Assembly: GCA_937902275.1 (NCBI GenBank)
Contig: CALFNW010000063.1
Coordinates: forward strand, 1-13,967
Direction of reading: 5' to 3'
DNA length: 13,967 bases
Source: UBA4717 sp002404395
Lineage (GTDB): Bacteria; Bacillota; Clostridia; Oscillospirales; CAG-272
Positions 1-6,449 of this stretch are shown here, piece by piece. Within the stretch, counting starts at the first letter, position 1, and each line of letters begins with the position of its first letter. A model generated the notes under the pieces. It saw nothing but the letters and a program-made list of their open reading frames with translations, was not told where the DNA came from and ran no database searches. Both the position numbers and the translations under genes were made by a program.

Positions 1-185
1 AAGGCAAGATCGGAAATTCGACCGATGAGGCAACCGGAATATACATGGTCTCCAAGGGTAGTCTTAAGAGCGAGTCGACATGGCACGGCAGAGCATACAT
101 GATAGTTGAAGACAATACCACCAAGACTGTCACGGTCATTTATGCCGACGACATTATTTCGGGAACATACACTCCCGAAGCTTAA
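1..185 (+). CDS. 3' end of an unrecognised protein gene (partial)
   Basis: An open frame enters from the left edge (first complete codon at base 3) and ends at TAA 183-185, giving the last 60 residues of a protein. The visible part is rich in Thr, Ser, Gly and Asp, has alternating hydrophobic stretches such as TVTVIYADDI, and has no Cys or membrane segment. It reads like a beta-rich domain, but I recognise no family. A strong hairpin 26 bases after the stop supports this as a true gene end. The N-terminal part lies outside the window, so no function is assigned. Confidence 0.6.
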   Translation, partial: GKIGNSTDEATGIYMVSKGSLKSESTWHGRAYMIVEDNTTKTVTVIYADDIISGTYTPEA

Positions 186-210
186 ATTCGCAATACTCTC
201 CTCCATAGAG

Positions 211-241
211 AAAACGGCTGCGAGTTTTTCGCAGCCGTTTT
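211..241 (+). terminator. Rho-independent terminator of the left-edge gene
   Basis: A perfect 12-bp inverted repeat (211-222 with 230-241, arm AAAACGGCTGCG) encloses a 7-base loop and ends in TTTTC on the plus strand. The A-run at the other end would give a U-run on the minus strand, so it may work in both directions. Confidence 0.75.
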
Positions 242-316
242 CGATAATCACTTTTGTCATACAGGAGCCGATGCTCTCCGTCGATACCGAACTATGCACG
301 ATAAGTCTAAAGTAAT

Positions 317-348
317 GAAAAAAGCACTTCCGAAGAAGTGCTTTTTTC
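317..348 (-). terminator. Terminator of tRNA-Arg with UUCG tetraloop
   Basis: A perfect 14-bp inverted repeat (317-330 with 335-348) sits two bases past the CCA end of the minus-strand tRNA. In the minus-strand transcript the loop is UUCG closed by C-G, the unusually stable tetraloop, and the right arm ends in a run of six U. Confidence 0.85.
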
Positions 349-349
349 G

Positions 350-425
350 TGGCGCGCCCTAAAGGATTCGAACCTTCGACCTACCGGTTCGTAGCCGGGC
401 ACTCTATCCGCTGAGCTAAGGGCGC
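350..425 (-). tRNA. tRNA-Arg (anticodon ACG)
   Basis: The minus strand folds as a 76-base tRNA with genome-encoded CCA (350-352). It has acceptor stem GCGCCCT/AGGGCGC, D stem GCTC/GAGT (one G-U), anticodon loop CTACGAA with U33 and anticodon ACG, T stem GAAGG/CCTTT, and T loop TTCGAAT. Base pair 27-43 of the anticodon stem is a C-U mismatch; the other four pairs are G-C. A34 is normally deaminated to inosine by TadA so that CGU, CGC and CGA are read. Discriminator base is G73. It is a lone tRNA with its own promoter and terminator. Confidence 0.95.
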
Positions 426-467
426 GTGCATGAAACACCGAACTCGATAATTTTCAAATGCTTGACT

Positions 468-496
468 ATTATATCACTTACTGCTTGAATTGTCAA
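468..496 (-). promoter_or_regulatory. Consensus promoter of tRNA-Arg
   Basis: On the minus strand: TTGACA (491-496), a 17-base spacer ending in TGA, then TATAAT (468-473). Both hexamers are perfect and the -10 is also extended (TGn). Transcription would start near 461, about 36 bases before the mature tRNA 5' end. Confidence 0.9.
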
Positions 497-656
497 GGGC
501 TTTTAAAATAAAAATTTGATGCTTAGGCAAAAAAACTTATTTATGTCACAATTCACAAACCGCCATTCCCGGTCATCGGCAAATTTCAAGCGTTTCCGCG
601 GGGTCTTTTCGAAGCGCTTTTCTCAATTTCGGCGATTGTACCAAAAAGCGTCAAAA

Positions 657-672
657 ACACAATATTTTGTGT
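657..672. promoter_or_regulatory. NrdR box 1
   Basis: ACACAATATTTTGTGT is a 16-bp near-palindrome matching the known NrdR box pattern (ACA-CWATAT-TW-TGT type). It lies just upstream of the nrdG -35. Its start is 32 bases before that of the second box, the usual three-turn spacing of paired NrdR boxes. NrdR is a zinc-finger/ATP-cone repressor of ribonucleotide reductase operons. Confidence 0.88.
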
Positions 673-680
673 TTTCACCC

Positions 681-709
681 TTGACACAACACAATATATA
701 GTGTACAAT
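681..709 (+). promoter_or_regulatory. Promoter of nrdG-nrdD
   Basis: TTGACA (681-686), a 17-base spacer, and TACAAT (704-709). The predicted start near 716 rules out translation from the ATG at 701 and supports the nrdG start at 767. NrdR box 2 fills the spacer, so a bound repressor would block RNA polymerase. Confidence 0.88.
689..704. promoter_or_regulatory. NrdR box 2
   Basis: ACACAATATATAGTGT, a 16-bp NrdR-type palindrome lying between the -35 and -10 hexamers of the nrdG promoter and touching the first base of the -10. Confidence 0.9.
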
Positions 710-766
710 AGTCACATCGGCAGTTTTTTGCCGCAAATAATTTCAGGCTTTGAAAGGCACTTGACA

Positions 767-1474
767 ATGCTTATACGCGGACTTATGAAACTCACCCTAT
801 TGGATTATCCGGGGAAAGTTGCGTGTACGGTTTTCACCGGAGGCTGCAACTTCAGATGCCCGTTTTGTCATAACCGCTCGCTCGTATTGCCTTCCGAATC
901 CGAGAAAGATACGATCGCAGAATCAGATTTCTTTGACTTTCTGAAAAAAAGGCAGGGTGTGCTTGAAGGAGTTTGCATAACCGGAGGAGAGCCTACGCTG
1001 TCCCCCGAGCTTCCGGAGTTTATAGCAAAGCTCAAAGCGCTCGGCTTTGCGGTAAAGCTCGACACCAACGGCTCCCGCCCCGAAATACTTGAATTGCTTG
1101 CAAAGGAAAAGCTCATCGACTATGCGGCGCTCGACATAAAAAACTGCCGCGAAAAATATGCCGAAACTGCCGGTTGCGGCAGAGCTGAGCTTGAAAAAGT
1201 CTGCGAAAGCGTCGAATTTTTAATGCACGGCGGCTCGGGCCTTGATTTTGAGTTCAGAACCACCGTAGTAAAAGAGCTCCATACCGAAGCCGACTTCAGA
1301 CTTATCGGAGAGTGGATCGGCGGAAACGAGAAATATTTTCTTCAAAAATTCAAGGATTCCGGCGATATACTTGCAACCGGCATGAGCGCCCCCTCCGACG
1401 AAGCTATGAGCCGCTGCCTCGAAATTGCAAAAACATATTTGCCGAATGCCCGACTGCGCGGTACAGACCTCTGA
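767..1474 (+). CDS. nrdG: Anaerobic ribonucleotide reductase activating protein (radical SAM)
   Basis: A 235-residue cytoplasmic radical-SAM activase that uses a 4Fe-4S cluster and S-adenosylmethionine to make the glycyl radical on NrdD. The cluster motif CNFRCPFC supplies Cys27, Cys31 and Cys34. The N-terminal LTLLDYPGK is typical of the longer NrdG form, and ITGGEPTLS is the SAM-binding GGE motif. An open frame extends back to 701, but the -10 hexamer overlaps that ATG. The ATG at 767 has AAAGG nine bases upstream and fits the family N terminus. nrdD starts 59 bases after the stop, with no terminator between, so the two are probably one transcript under NrdR control. Family assignment is firm; the partner is inferred from adjacency. 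Confidence 0.93.
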   Translation: MLIRGLMKLTLLDYPGKVACTVFTGGCNFRCPFCHNRSLVLPSESEKDTIAESDFFDFLKKRQGVLEGVCITGGEPTLSPELPEFIAKLKALGFAVKLDTNGSRPEILELLAKEKLIDYAALDIKNCREKYAETAGCGRAELEKVCESVEFLMHGGSGLDFEFRTTVVKELHTEADFRLIGEWIGGNEKYFLQKFKDSGDILATGMSAPSDEAMSRCLEIAKTYLPNARLRGTDL

Positions 1475-1533
1475 CAGATCACAGATCCTAAACAGTTAAT
1501 TATTAAGCCGCGAGCGGCAGAATGGAGATAAAA

Positions 1534-3918
1534 ATGTATCAGGTTCAAAAAAGAGACGGAAAGGTCGTTGACTTTGACCTTTCAAAGATCACGGAAGCAA
1601 TAACGCACGCATTTGAAGCCCAAGAGGTGGAGTTTCATCCGAGCGTTATTGATTTTCTCGCACTCAAGGTCACGGCGGAATTTGCGCCGAAAGTAAAAGA
1701 GGGGCTTATTGCGGTCGAAGATATTCAGGACTGTGTCGAATCGGTGCTCGTTCAGGGCGGTTATGCCGATGTCGCAAAGGCATATATTCTTTACAGAAAA
1801 CAGCGTGAAAAACTCCGCAACATGAAATCCACCATTCTTGACTACAAAGAGCTTGTGGATAATTATGTTAAGATCAACGATTGGCGCGTAAAGGAAAACT
1901 CGACCGTCACCTACTCGGTCGGCGGACTTATTCTTTCAAACTCGGGCGCGATCACCGCAAACTATTGGCTCTCCGAAGTATATGACGACGAGATCGCAAA
2001 CGCTCACAGAAACGCGGATATTCACCTGCATGACCTTTCAATGTTAACCGGATATTGCGCAGGCTGGTCGCTCAAACAGCTTATAAAAGAAGGACTCGGA
2101 GGCGTAACGGGCAAGATCACTTCTTCCCCTGCAAAGCATCTTGCGACCCTCTGCAATCAGATGGTCAACTTCCTCGGTATTATGCAGAACGAGTGGGCAG
2201 GCGCACAGGCTTTCTCCTCGTTTGACACTTATCTTGCACCGTTTGTAAAGGCGGACAATCTTGACTACGACACCGTCAAAAAATGCATTGAGTCCTTTAT
2301 TTACGGCGTAAACACTCCTTCAAGATGGGGTACGCAGGCTCCGTTCTCGAATATCACGCTTGATTGGACGGTACCGAATGACCTTGCAGAACTTAACGCT
2401 ATTGTCGGCGGTAAGGAAATGGACTTCAAATATAAAGACTGCAAGGCAGAAATGGATATGGTCAACCGTGCCTTCATTGAGACCATGATAGAAGGCGACG
2501 CAAACGGACGCGGCTTCCAATACCCGATCCCGACCTATTCGATCACACGCGACTTTGATTGGTCCGAAACCGAAAACAATAAGCTTTTATTTGAAATGAC
2601 TTCAAAATACGGCACGCCGTATTTCTCAAACTACATAAACAGCGACATGGAGCCGAGCGACATACGCAGTATGTGCTGCCGTCTGCGTCTCGACTTACGT
2701 GAGCTTCGCAAGAAATCCGGCGGATTTTTCGGGAGCGGTGAAAGCACCGGTTCGATCGGTGTCGTTACGATCAATATGCCGCGTATCGCATATCTTGCCG
2801 AAGATGAAGCCGACTTTTACAGACGTCTCGACCACATGATGGATATATCCGCAAGATCGCTCAAGATCAAAAGAAGCGTGATCTCAAAGCTGCTTGAAGA
2901 AGGACTTTATCCGTATACCAAGCGTTATCTCGGTTCCTTCAACAACCACTTCTCAACGATCGGCCTTGTCGGTATGAATGAAGCCGGACTCAATGCAAAG
3001 TGGCTCCGCAAAGATATGACTCACCCCGAAACGCAGGAATTCACCAAGCAGGTGCTCAATCATATGCGCGAAAGACTTTCCGACTATCAGGAGGAATACG
3101 GAGACCTCTACAACCTCGAAGCTACGCCGGCAGAATCGACCTCTTATCGTTTGGCTAAGCACGACAAGAAGCGTTTCCCCGATATAATCACCGCTTCCGA
3201 AAACGGAAAAACCCCTTACTACACCAACTCCTCGCATCTGCCTGTCGGCTACACCGACGATATATTCTCAGCGCTTGACATTCAGGATGAAATACAGACG
3301 CTCTACACCTCCGGTACGGTATTCCACGCTTTCCTCGGCGAAAAGCTTCCCGATTGGAAGAGCGCGGCTGCCCTCGTGCGTAAGATCGCCGAAAACTACA
3401 CGCTTCCCTACTATACCATCTCGCCTACCTATTCGGTATGCCGCGAACACGGATACATTGCCGGCGAAGCGTATGAATGCCCGAAATGCGGCGCACGCAC
3501 CGAAGTATACAGCCGTATCACCGGTTACTACCGCCCGGTACAAAATTGGAACGACGGTAAGAGTCAGGAATTCAAGGACAGACGTGTGTACAACGCCTCA
3601 AGCTCCATGTTACGTCATGAAAACGATCGCGGACACGCAAAGGCTCAAACCGTCGAAAACTGCAGCGTTGAAGCCGCTGAGGCTCCGATCATACTTTTCG
3701 CCACCAAGACCTGTCCTAACTGCCGTATGGCAAAACAATTCCTTGACAGAGCGGGCATAGTTTACGAGACCGTATTTGCCGACGAAGATATAAAAACCGC
3801 CGAAAAATTCGGAATAAAGCAAGCACCTACCCTGCTTATTACCGAAAACGGAAAGAGCGAAAAAATAGTAAATCTGTCGAATATCAGAAAATTCATCGAA
3901 GAAAACGCGAACAACTGA
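1534..3918 (+). CDS. nrdD: Class III (anaerobic) ribonucleoside-triphosphate reductase with C-terminal redoxin domain
   Basis: A 794-residue glycyl-radical enzyme that makes deoxyribonucleotides without oxygen. In order: an ATP-cone at about residues 1-90 (QKRDGKVVDFDLSKI), the catalytic barrel with Cys175 (GYCAGW) and the finger-loop pair Cys381/Cys382, then a zinc site made of CREH (636-639) and CPKC (649-652). The glycyl-radical motif RITGYYRPV has Gly664 as the radical site. Residues about 718-794 form a thioredoxin/glutaredoxin-like domain with active site CPNC (727-730) and the cis-Pro motif QAPTLL. Many family members stop soon after the glycyl loop, so this tail is a fusion. The ATG at 1534 has GGAG six bases upstream, and the in-frame ATG at 1522 has no comparable site. 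The fused redoxin could reduce the active-site disulfide, which is an inference. Confidence 0.95.
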   Translation: MYQVQKRDGKVVDFDLSKITEAITHAFEAQEVEFHPSVIDFLALKVTAEFAPKVKEGLIAVEDIQDCVESVLVQGGYADVAKAYILYRKQREKLRNMKSTILDYKELVDNYVKINDWRVKENSTVTYSVGGLILSNSGAITANYWLSEVYDDEIANAHRNADIHLHDLSMLTGYCAGWSLKQLIKEGLGGVTGKITSSPAKHLATLCNQMVNFLGIMQNEWAGAQAFSSFDTYLAPFVKADNLDYDTVKKCIESFIYGVNTPSRWGTQAPFSNITLDWTVPNDLAELNAIVGGKEMDFKYKDCKAEMDMVNRAFIETMIEGDANGRGFQYPIPTYSITRDFDWSETENNKLLFEMTSKYGTPYFSNYINSDMEPSDIRSMCCRLRLDLRELRKKSGGFFGSGESTGSIGVVTINMPRIAYLAEDEADFYRRLDHMMDISARSLKIKRSVISKLLEEGLYPYTKRYLGSFNNHFSTIGLVGMNEAGLNAKWLRKDMTHPETQEFTKQVLNHMRERLSDYQEEYGDLYNLEATPAESTSYRLAKHDKKRFPDIITASENGKTPYYTNSSHLPVGYTDDIFSALDIQDEIQTLYTSGTVFHAFLGEKLPDWKSAAALVRKIAENYTLPYYTISPTYSVCREHGYIAGEAYECPKCGARTEVYSRITGYYRPVQNWNDGKSQEFKDRRVYNASSSMLRHENDRGHAKAQTVENCSVEAAEAPIILFATKTCPNCRMAKQFLDRAGIVYETVFADEDIKTAEKFGIKQAPTLLITENGKSEKIVNLSNIRKFIEENANN

Positions 3919-3935
3919 TCTTGATTCGGCAGATT

Positions 3936-3959
3936 ATTCAAACGGTAGTTTGTTTGAAT
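3936..3959 (+). repeat. Weak hairpin after nrdD
   Basis: An 8-bp inverted repeat (ATTCAAAC 3936-3943 with GTTTGAAT 3952-3959) lies 17 bases after the nrdD stop. It has no U-run. It may stabilise the 3' end of the mRNA, or it may be chance. Confidence 0.35.
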
Positions 3960-3986
3960 CGAAACGCAGCTTGAAGCCCTTAACAG

Positions 3987-4017
3987 GCGTCTCCGGGTAC
4001 GCCCGGAGACGCTTTTT
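3987..4017 (+). terminator. Strong terminator of nrdG-nrdD
   Basis: A perfect 11-bp G/C-rich stem (GCGTCTCCGGG 3987-3997 with 4002-4012) with loop TACG, followed by five T (4013-4017). It should end most nrdD transcripts and separates them from the downstream flavoprotein gene. Confidence 0.9.
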
Positions 4018-4073
4018 CAAAATCATTTTCATGCCTCGTCACGCGATCTAAAAAGCAAACGTGAATTTTTTAA

Positions 4074-4135
4074 TTCGGCTCCGCAAAATTTACGCGCGGA
4101 ACCGAAGATTTTACTCAGCGGAGATCTCACTCCGC
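4074..4135 (+). promoter_or_regulatory. Structured leader upstream of trxB-like gene
   Basis: Two hairpins stand in a row. Hairpin A pairs 4074-4084 with 4096-4106 (11 bp, one C-A mismatch) and is followed by a short ATTTT. Hairpin B pairs GCGGAG 4118-4123 with CTCCGC 4130-4135. The left arm of A also contains CTCCGC (4079-4084), which pairs perfectly with the left arm of B, so two mutually exclusive folds are possible. The only upstream promoter candidate I found is weak (TTTTCA-17-TAAAAA, 4026-4054). Confidence 0.4.
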
Positions 4136-4169
4136 GCTGCCGTCATTTTTCAGAAAGTGAGAAAAGTCC

Positions 4170-5099
4170 ATGTATGATATTATAATAGTCGGTGCCGGTC
4201 CTGCCGGCCTTACCGCCGCGATATATGCATTGCGCTTCGGCAAAAGCGTGCTCGTGATCGAAAAAGAGACCTTCGGCGGGCAGATAACCTACTCGCCGAA
4301 AGTGGAAAACTATCCCGGATACAAAGAAATGAGCGGAAACGAATTTGCCGACAAGCTCATTGATCAGGTAACCGCTCTCGGCGGAGAGCTTGAGCTTGAT
4401 ACCATCTGCAAGATCAGCACGGATGCTCAAAATACTAACGATAAAATATTCCGAGTTCAAGGCGAGTCGGGCAGTATATATGAAGCCGCAGCGGTCATTA
4501 TTGCCGCCGGCTCAAAGCATCGTGAACTTGGACTTGAAAACGAGGCCCGCCTTGTCGGCAACGGAATTTCATACTGCGCGGTTTGCGACGGTGCGTTTTT
4601 TGCCGGAAAGGACATAGCAGTGATCGGCGGCGGCAACACGGCGCTCCAGGAAGCGGTATTACTTGCGGAGATATGCGGAAAGGTCTATATCATTCAGAAT
4701 CTGGCTTATCTTACCGGCGAAAAAACGCTCGTCAACGCACTTTGCAAAAAGCCTAATGTGGAACTGATCTGTAATACCGTAGTCACGAAGCTTATCGGAG
4801 AGGATCATCTTAAAGCGATAATGATACGTTCATCGGATTCACCCGATGAAGCCCGCCTTGATCTTGACGGAATTTTTGTCGCGATCGGTCAAAAGCCGGA
4901 AAACGAAGCCTTTTCGGATCTCTGTGAGCTTAACGAGAACGGGTATATCATCGCTGACGAATCCTGTAAGCTGACAACGCCCGGAATTTTTGTCGCTGGT
5001 GACTGCCGCACCAAGCAGGTACGCCAGATCGCAACCGCAGTCGGCGACGGAGCGACTGCCGCAGTAAACGCCTGCCGATACATCGACTCGCTTAAATGA
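4170..5099 (+). CDS. trxB: Thioredoxin-reductase-like FAD flavoprotein lacking the usual NADPH-phosphate motif
   Basis: A 309-residue low-molecular-weight thioredoxin reductase, of normal family length. It shows the FAD-binding GAGPAG (8-13), the redox-active CAVC (Cys136, Cys139), a second dinucleotide fold GGGNTA (153-158), and the C-terminal FAD motif GIFVAGDCR. Known NADPH-dependent members carry HRRxxxR about 20 residues after the second fold; here that position reads IIQNLAYLTGEK (about 174-185). The electron donor may therefore be NADH, ferredoxin or something else, as in the ferredoxin-dependent flavin thioredoxin reductase known from Clostridium acetobutylicum. It lies 251 bases after nrdD and is a plausible reductase for the NrdD-fused redoxin, but a terminator stands between them. 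The ribosome site (AGAAAAG) is weak. Confidence 0.85.
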   Translation: MYDIIIVGAGPAGLTAAIYALRFGKSVLVIEKETFGGQITYSPKVENYPGYKEMSGNEFADKLIDQVTALGGELELDTICKISTDAQNTNDKIFRVQGESGSIYEAAAVIIAAGSKHRELGLENEARLVGNGISYCAVCDGAFFAGKDIAVIGGGNTALQEAVLLAEICGKVYIIQNLAYLTGEKTLVNALCKKPNVELICNTVVTKLIGEDHLKAIMIRSSDSPDEARLDLDGIFVAIGQKPENEAFSDLCELNENGYIIADESCKLTTPGIFVAGDCRTKQVRQIATAVGDGATAAVNACRYIDSLK

Positions 5100-5100
5100 C

Positions 5101-5151
5101 AATAAAAAATACTGCCTCAAACCGCATTTTGGTCATGGCGATTTGAGGCAG
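5101..5151 (-). terminator. Terminator of the pqqD-like gene
   Basis: CTGCCTCAAA (5112-5121) pairs perfectly over 10 bp with TTTGAGGCAG (5142-5151), with a 20-base loop that can pair in part. On the minus strand the stem is followed by TATTTTTTATT, fitting the end of the gene whose stop is at 5171. It sits between two convergent genes and could also slow trxB transcripts. Confidence 0.65.
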
Positions 5152-5170
5152 CAGATATTTCAGAATATTT

Positions 5171-5437
5171 TCAGTCGTCGATACAGCCGAATGAACGCAG
5201 TTCGTCTAAAAAGCGTGCCACATCCTCTGCGGCTTTTTGAGGTGTCACTTCATATTCGTCTGTGAGCGCGCATATAAGTTCTTCCACGGTCGCACCGCGC
5301 TCTACCCTTTCCCAAAGCAGGTTTCCGGTCTCATTCAGCTTAAGCATACCGTCAAAACCATTGTCGGGACCGCCGATTGCCGCTACAATATAGCTGTCTG
5401 CAACCTTATGACGAATAAATCCGTTTTTTATCTTCAT
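5171..5437 (-). CDS. PqqD-family protein (RiPP recognition-element fold), orphan
   Basis: An 88-residue protein with the PqqD pattern: a start MKIKNGFIRHKVADSYIVAA, the central LNETGNLLWERVERGATVEEL, then a helical C-terminal half with YEVTPQKAAEDVARFLDEL. In the PqqD family this fold binds leader peptides and hands them to a radical-SAM or other modifying enzyme. No precursor peptide or such partner is visible here; the only radical-SAM protein in the window is NrdG. The start has GGAAGGG about ten bases upstream. It is transcribed alone from a good promoter (5494-5522) and ends at a hairpin. Family membership is fairly sure; the function of lone copies is unknown. Confidence 0.82.
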   Translation of the reverse strand: MKIKNGFIRHKVADSYIVAAIGGPDNGFDGMLKLNETGNLLWERVERGATVEELICALTDEYEVTPQKAAEDVARFLDELRSFGCIDD

Positions 5438-5464
5438 CTTTTTATATCCCTTCCGCGCCGACTG

Positions 5465-5493
5465 TTACGAGGGTCCGGCTCAATACATAAAAT
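5465..5493 (+). promoter_or_regulatory. Probable promoter of the pseudouridine synthase gene
   Basis: TTACGA (5465-5470), a 17-base spacer, and TAAAAT (5488-5493). The start would be near 5500, giving a 41-base leader. The -10 directly abuts the -10 of the opposite promoter. Confidence 0.5.
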
Positions 5494-5522
5494 ATTGTAT
5501 CACATCTTAACTTTCAAGTCAA
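5494..5522 (-). promoter_or_regulatory. Promoter of the pqqD-like gene
   Basis: On the minus strand: TTGACT (5517-5522), a 17-base spacer ending in TGA, then TACAAT (5494-5499), an extended -10. The start would be near 5487, giving a leader of about 50 bases. Confidence 0.8.
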
Positions 5523-5540
5523 GCCAAAGGAGACGCCGAT

Positions 5541-6245
5541 TTGAATTTTTTGTTTTATGACAATCTTATCTATGAAAACGATAGTATCGTAGTATGCGTA
5601 AAGCCCCCGAAACTCAAGTCCGAGCTTGATCCGAGCGGCGGAAACGATATCATATCGGCACTGACGGAGCATTACCGCAGTATCGGCGAAAAACCGACGA
5701 TATATCCGGTGCATCGTCTTGATCTCGGAGTCGGCGGCATAATGGTATTTGCCAAAAGCAAGTCAGCGGCGGCAGCACTCTGCGCACAGATAGCATCGCG
5801 CACGGTCGTCAAAGAATATCTCGCCGTCGTCTGCGGCAAGCCCGAAGATCCCTCCGGTTCGTATCGCGATCTGCTTTTTCGCGACGCGAAGAAGAATAAA
5901 AGCTTTGTGGTAGACAGAGCGCGGCGAGGCGTTAAGGAAGCACTGCTCGACTATAAGGTTTTGGCTTCTGAGGAAATCCGTGAGAAAATATACTCTTTAG
6001 TGCACGTGAGACTGCATACAGGCAGGACTCATCAGATCCGCGTGCAGTTCTCCTCCCGCAAAATGCCGCTTCTCGGAGACCGAAAATACGGAGGCGAGCC
6101 GGCAGATGAGATCGCGCTTTGGTCGTTCAGACTGCGTTTCGCGGATCCGACAAATCAGGCTCTGCTCACCTGCACCGCGCTTCCGGAAGAGGGACCGATC
6201 TGCGCACACTTCGGCAACCTGCGCGAATTGACAGCAAATGTATGA
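5541..6245 (+). CDS. RluA-family RNA pseudouridine synthase
   Basis: A 234-residue enzyme that converts uridine to pseudouridine in rRNA or tRNA. It carries the family's catalytic motif HRLD (58-61, Asp61 the catalytic residue), here in the form HRLDLGVGG. The RluA signature LHTGRTHQIRVQ and GDRKYGG lie near residues 158-184. There is no N-terminal S4 domain, so it is the short form. The start is TTG, chosen because AAAGGAG (5526-5532) lies eight bases upstream and the next ATG is far inside the domain. The target uridine cannot be told from sequence. It faces the GH13 gene and they share a terminator. Confidence 0.9.
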   Translation: MNFLFYDNLIYENDSIVVCVKPPKLKSELDPSGGNDIISALTEHYRSIGEKPTIYPVHRLDLGVGGIMVFAKSKSAAAALCAQIASRTVVKEYLAVVCGKPEDPSGSYRDLLFRDAKKNKSFVVDRARRGVKEALLDYKVLASEEIREKIYSLVHVRLHTGRTHQIRVQFSSRKMPLLGDRKYGGEPADEIALWSFRLRFADPTNQALLTCTALPEEGPICAHFGNLRELTANV

Positions 6246-6290
6246 AACCGCATACCCGCAATACCGAAATCGTTTCCGCGCCTATCGTCA

Positions 6291-6332
6291 AAAAAGCTGT
6301 TGCAAGCCTGAATTTACCTGCAACAGCTTTTT
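6291..6332. terminator. Bidirectional terminator between pseudouridine synthase and GH13 genes
   Basis: A perfect 14-bp inverted repeat (6291-6304 with 6319-6332) has A-runs on the left and T-runs on the right, so each strand ends in a U-run. It serves both convergent genes. Confidence 0.88.
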
Positions 6333-6449
6333 ATTTTTATTATCCGCTCAAGATCAAAAACCGTTTTCTGCCCGCGTATCTAATACATTAACGCGTATGC
6401 CTGTGTTTTTTGCACGATATCTCCGCAGTTAAAACCGTCCGATGTTGCC

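Larger units (their letters stand above)
426..766. other. Intergenic region between tRNA-Arg and nrdG
   Basis: 341 bases without a gene. The left part (468-496) holds the tRNA promoter reading left, and the right part (657-709) holds the NrdR boxes and nrdG promoter reading right. Bases 498-656 are A/T-rich with short G/C patches. The only open frame there ends inside the nrdG -10 region and has no protein-like character. I see nothing else in that stretch. Confidence 0.7.

Noticed and set aside
516..701. A 61-residue open frame between the tRNA and nrdG
   Set aside because: It is rich in Arg, Ser and Phe, has no ribosome site, and runs through the NrdR boxes and promoter.
3275..3760. A 161-residue open frame inside nrdD
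   Set aside because: It overlaps the zinc site, glycyl-radical loop and redoxin part of nrdD in another frame, has a composition full of Arg, Pro and Thr, and lacks a ribosome site. It is a shadow of nrdD.
4869..4995. Direct repeat GGAATTTTTGTCGC within trxB (4869 and 4982)
   Set aside because: Both copies encode GIFVA in two conserved family motifs, so protein constraint and codon use explain them.
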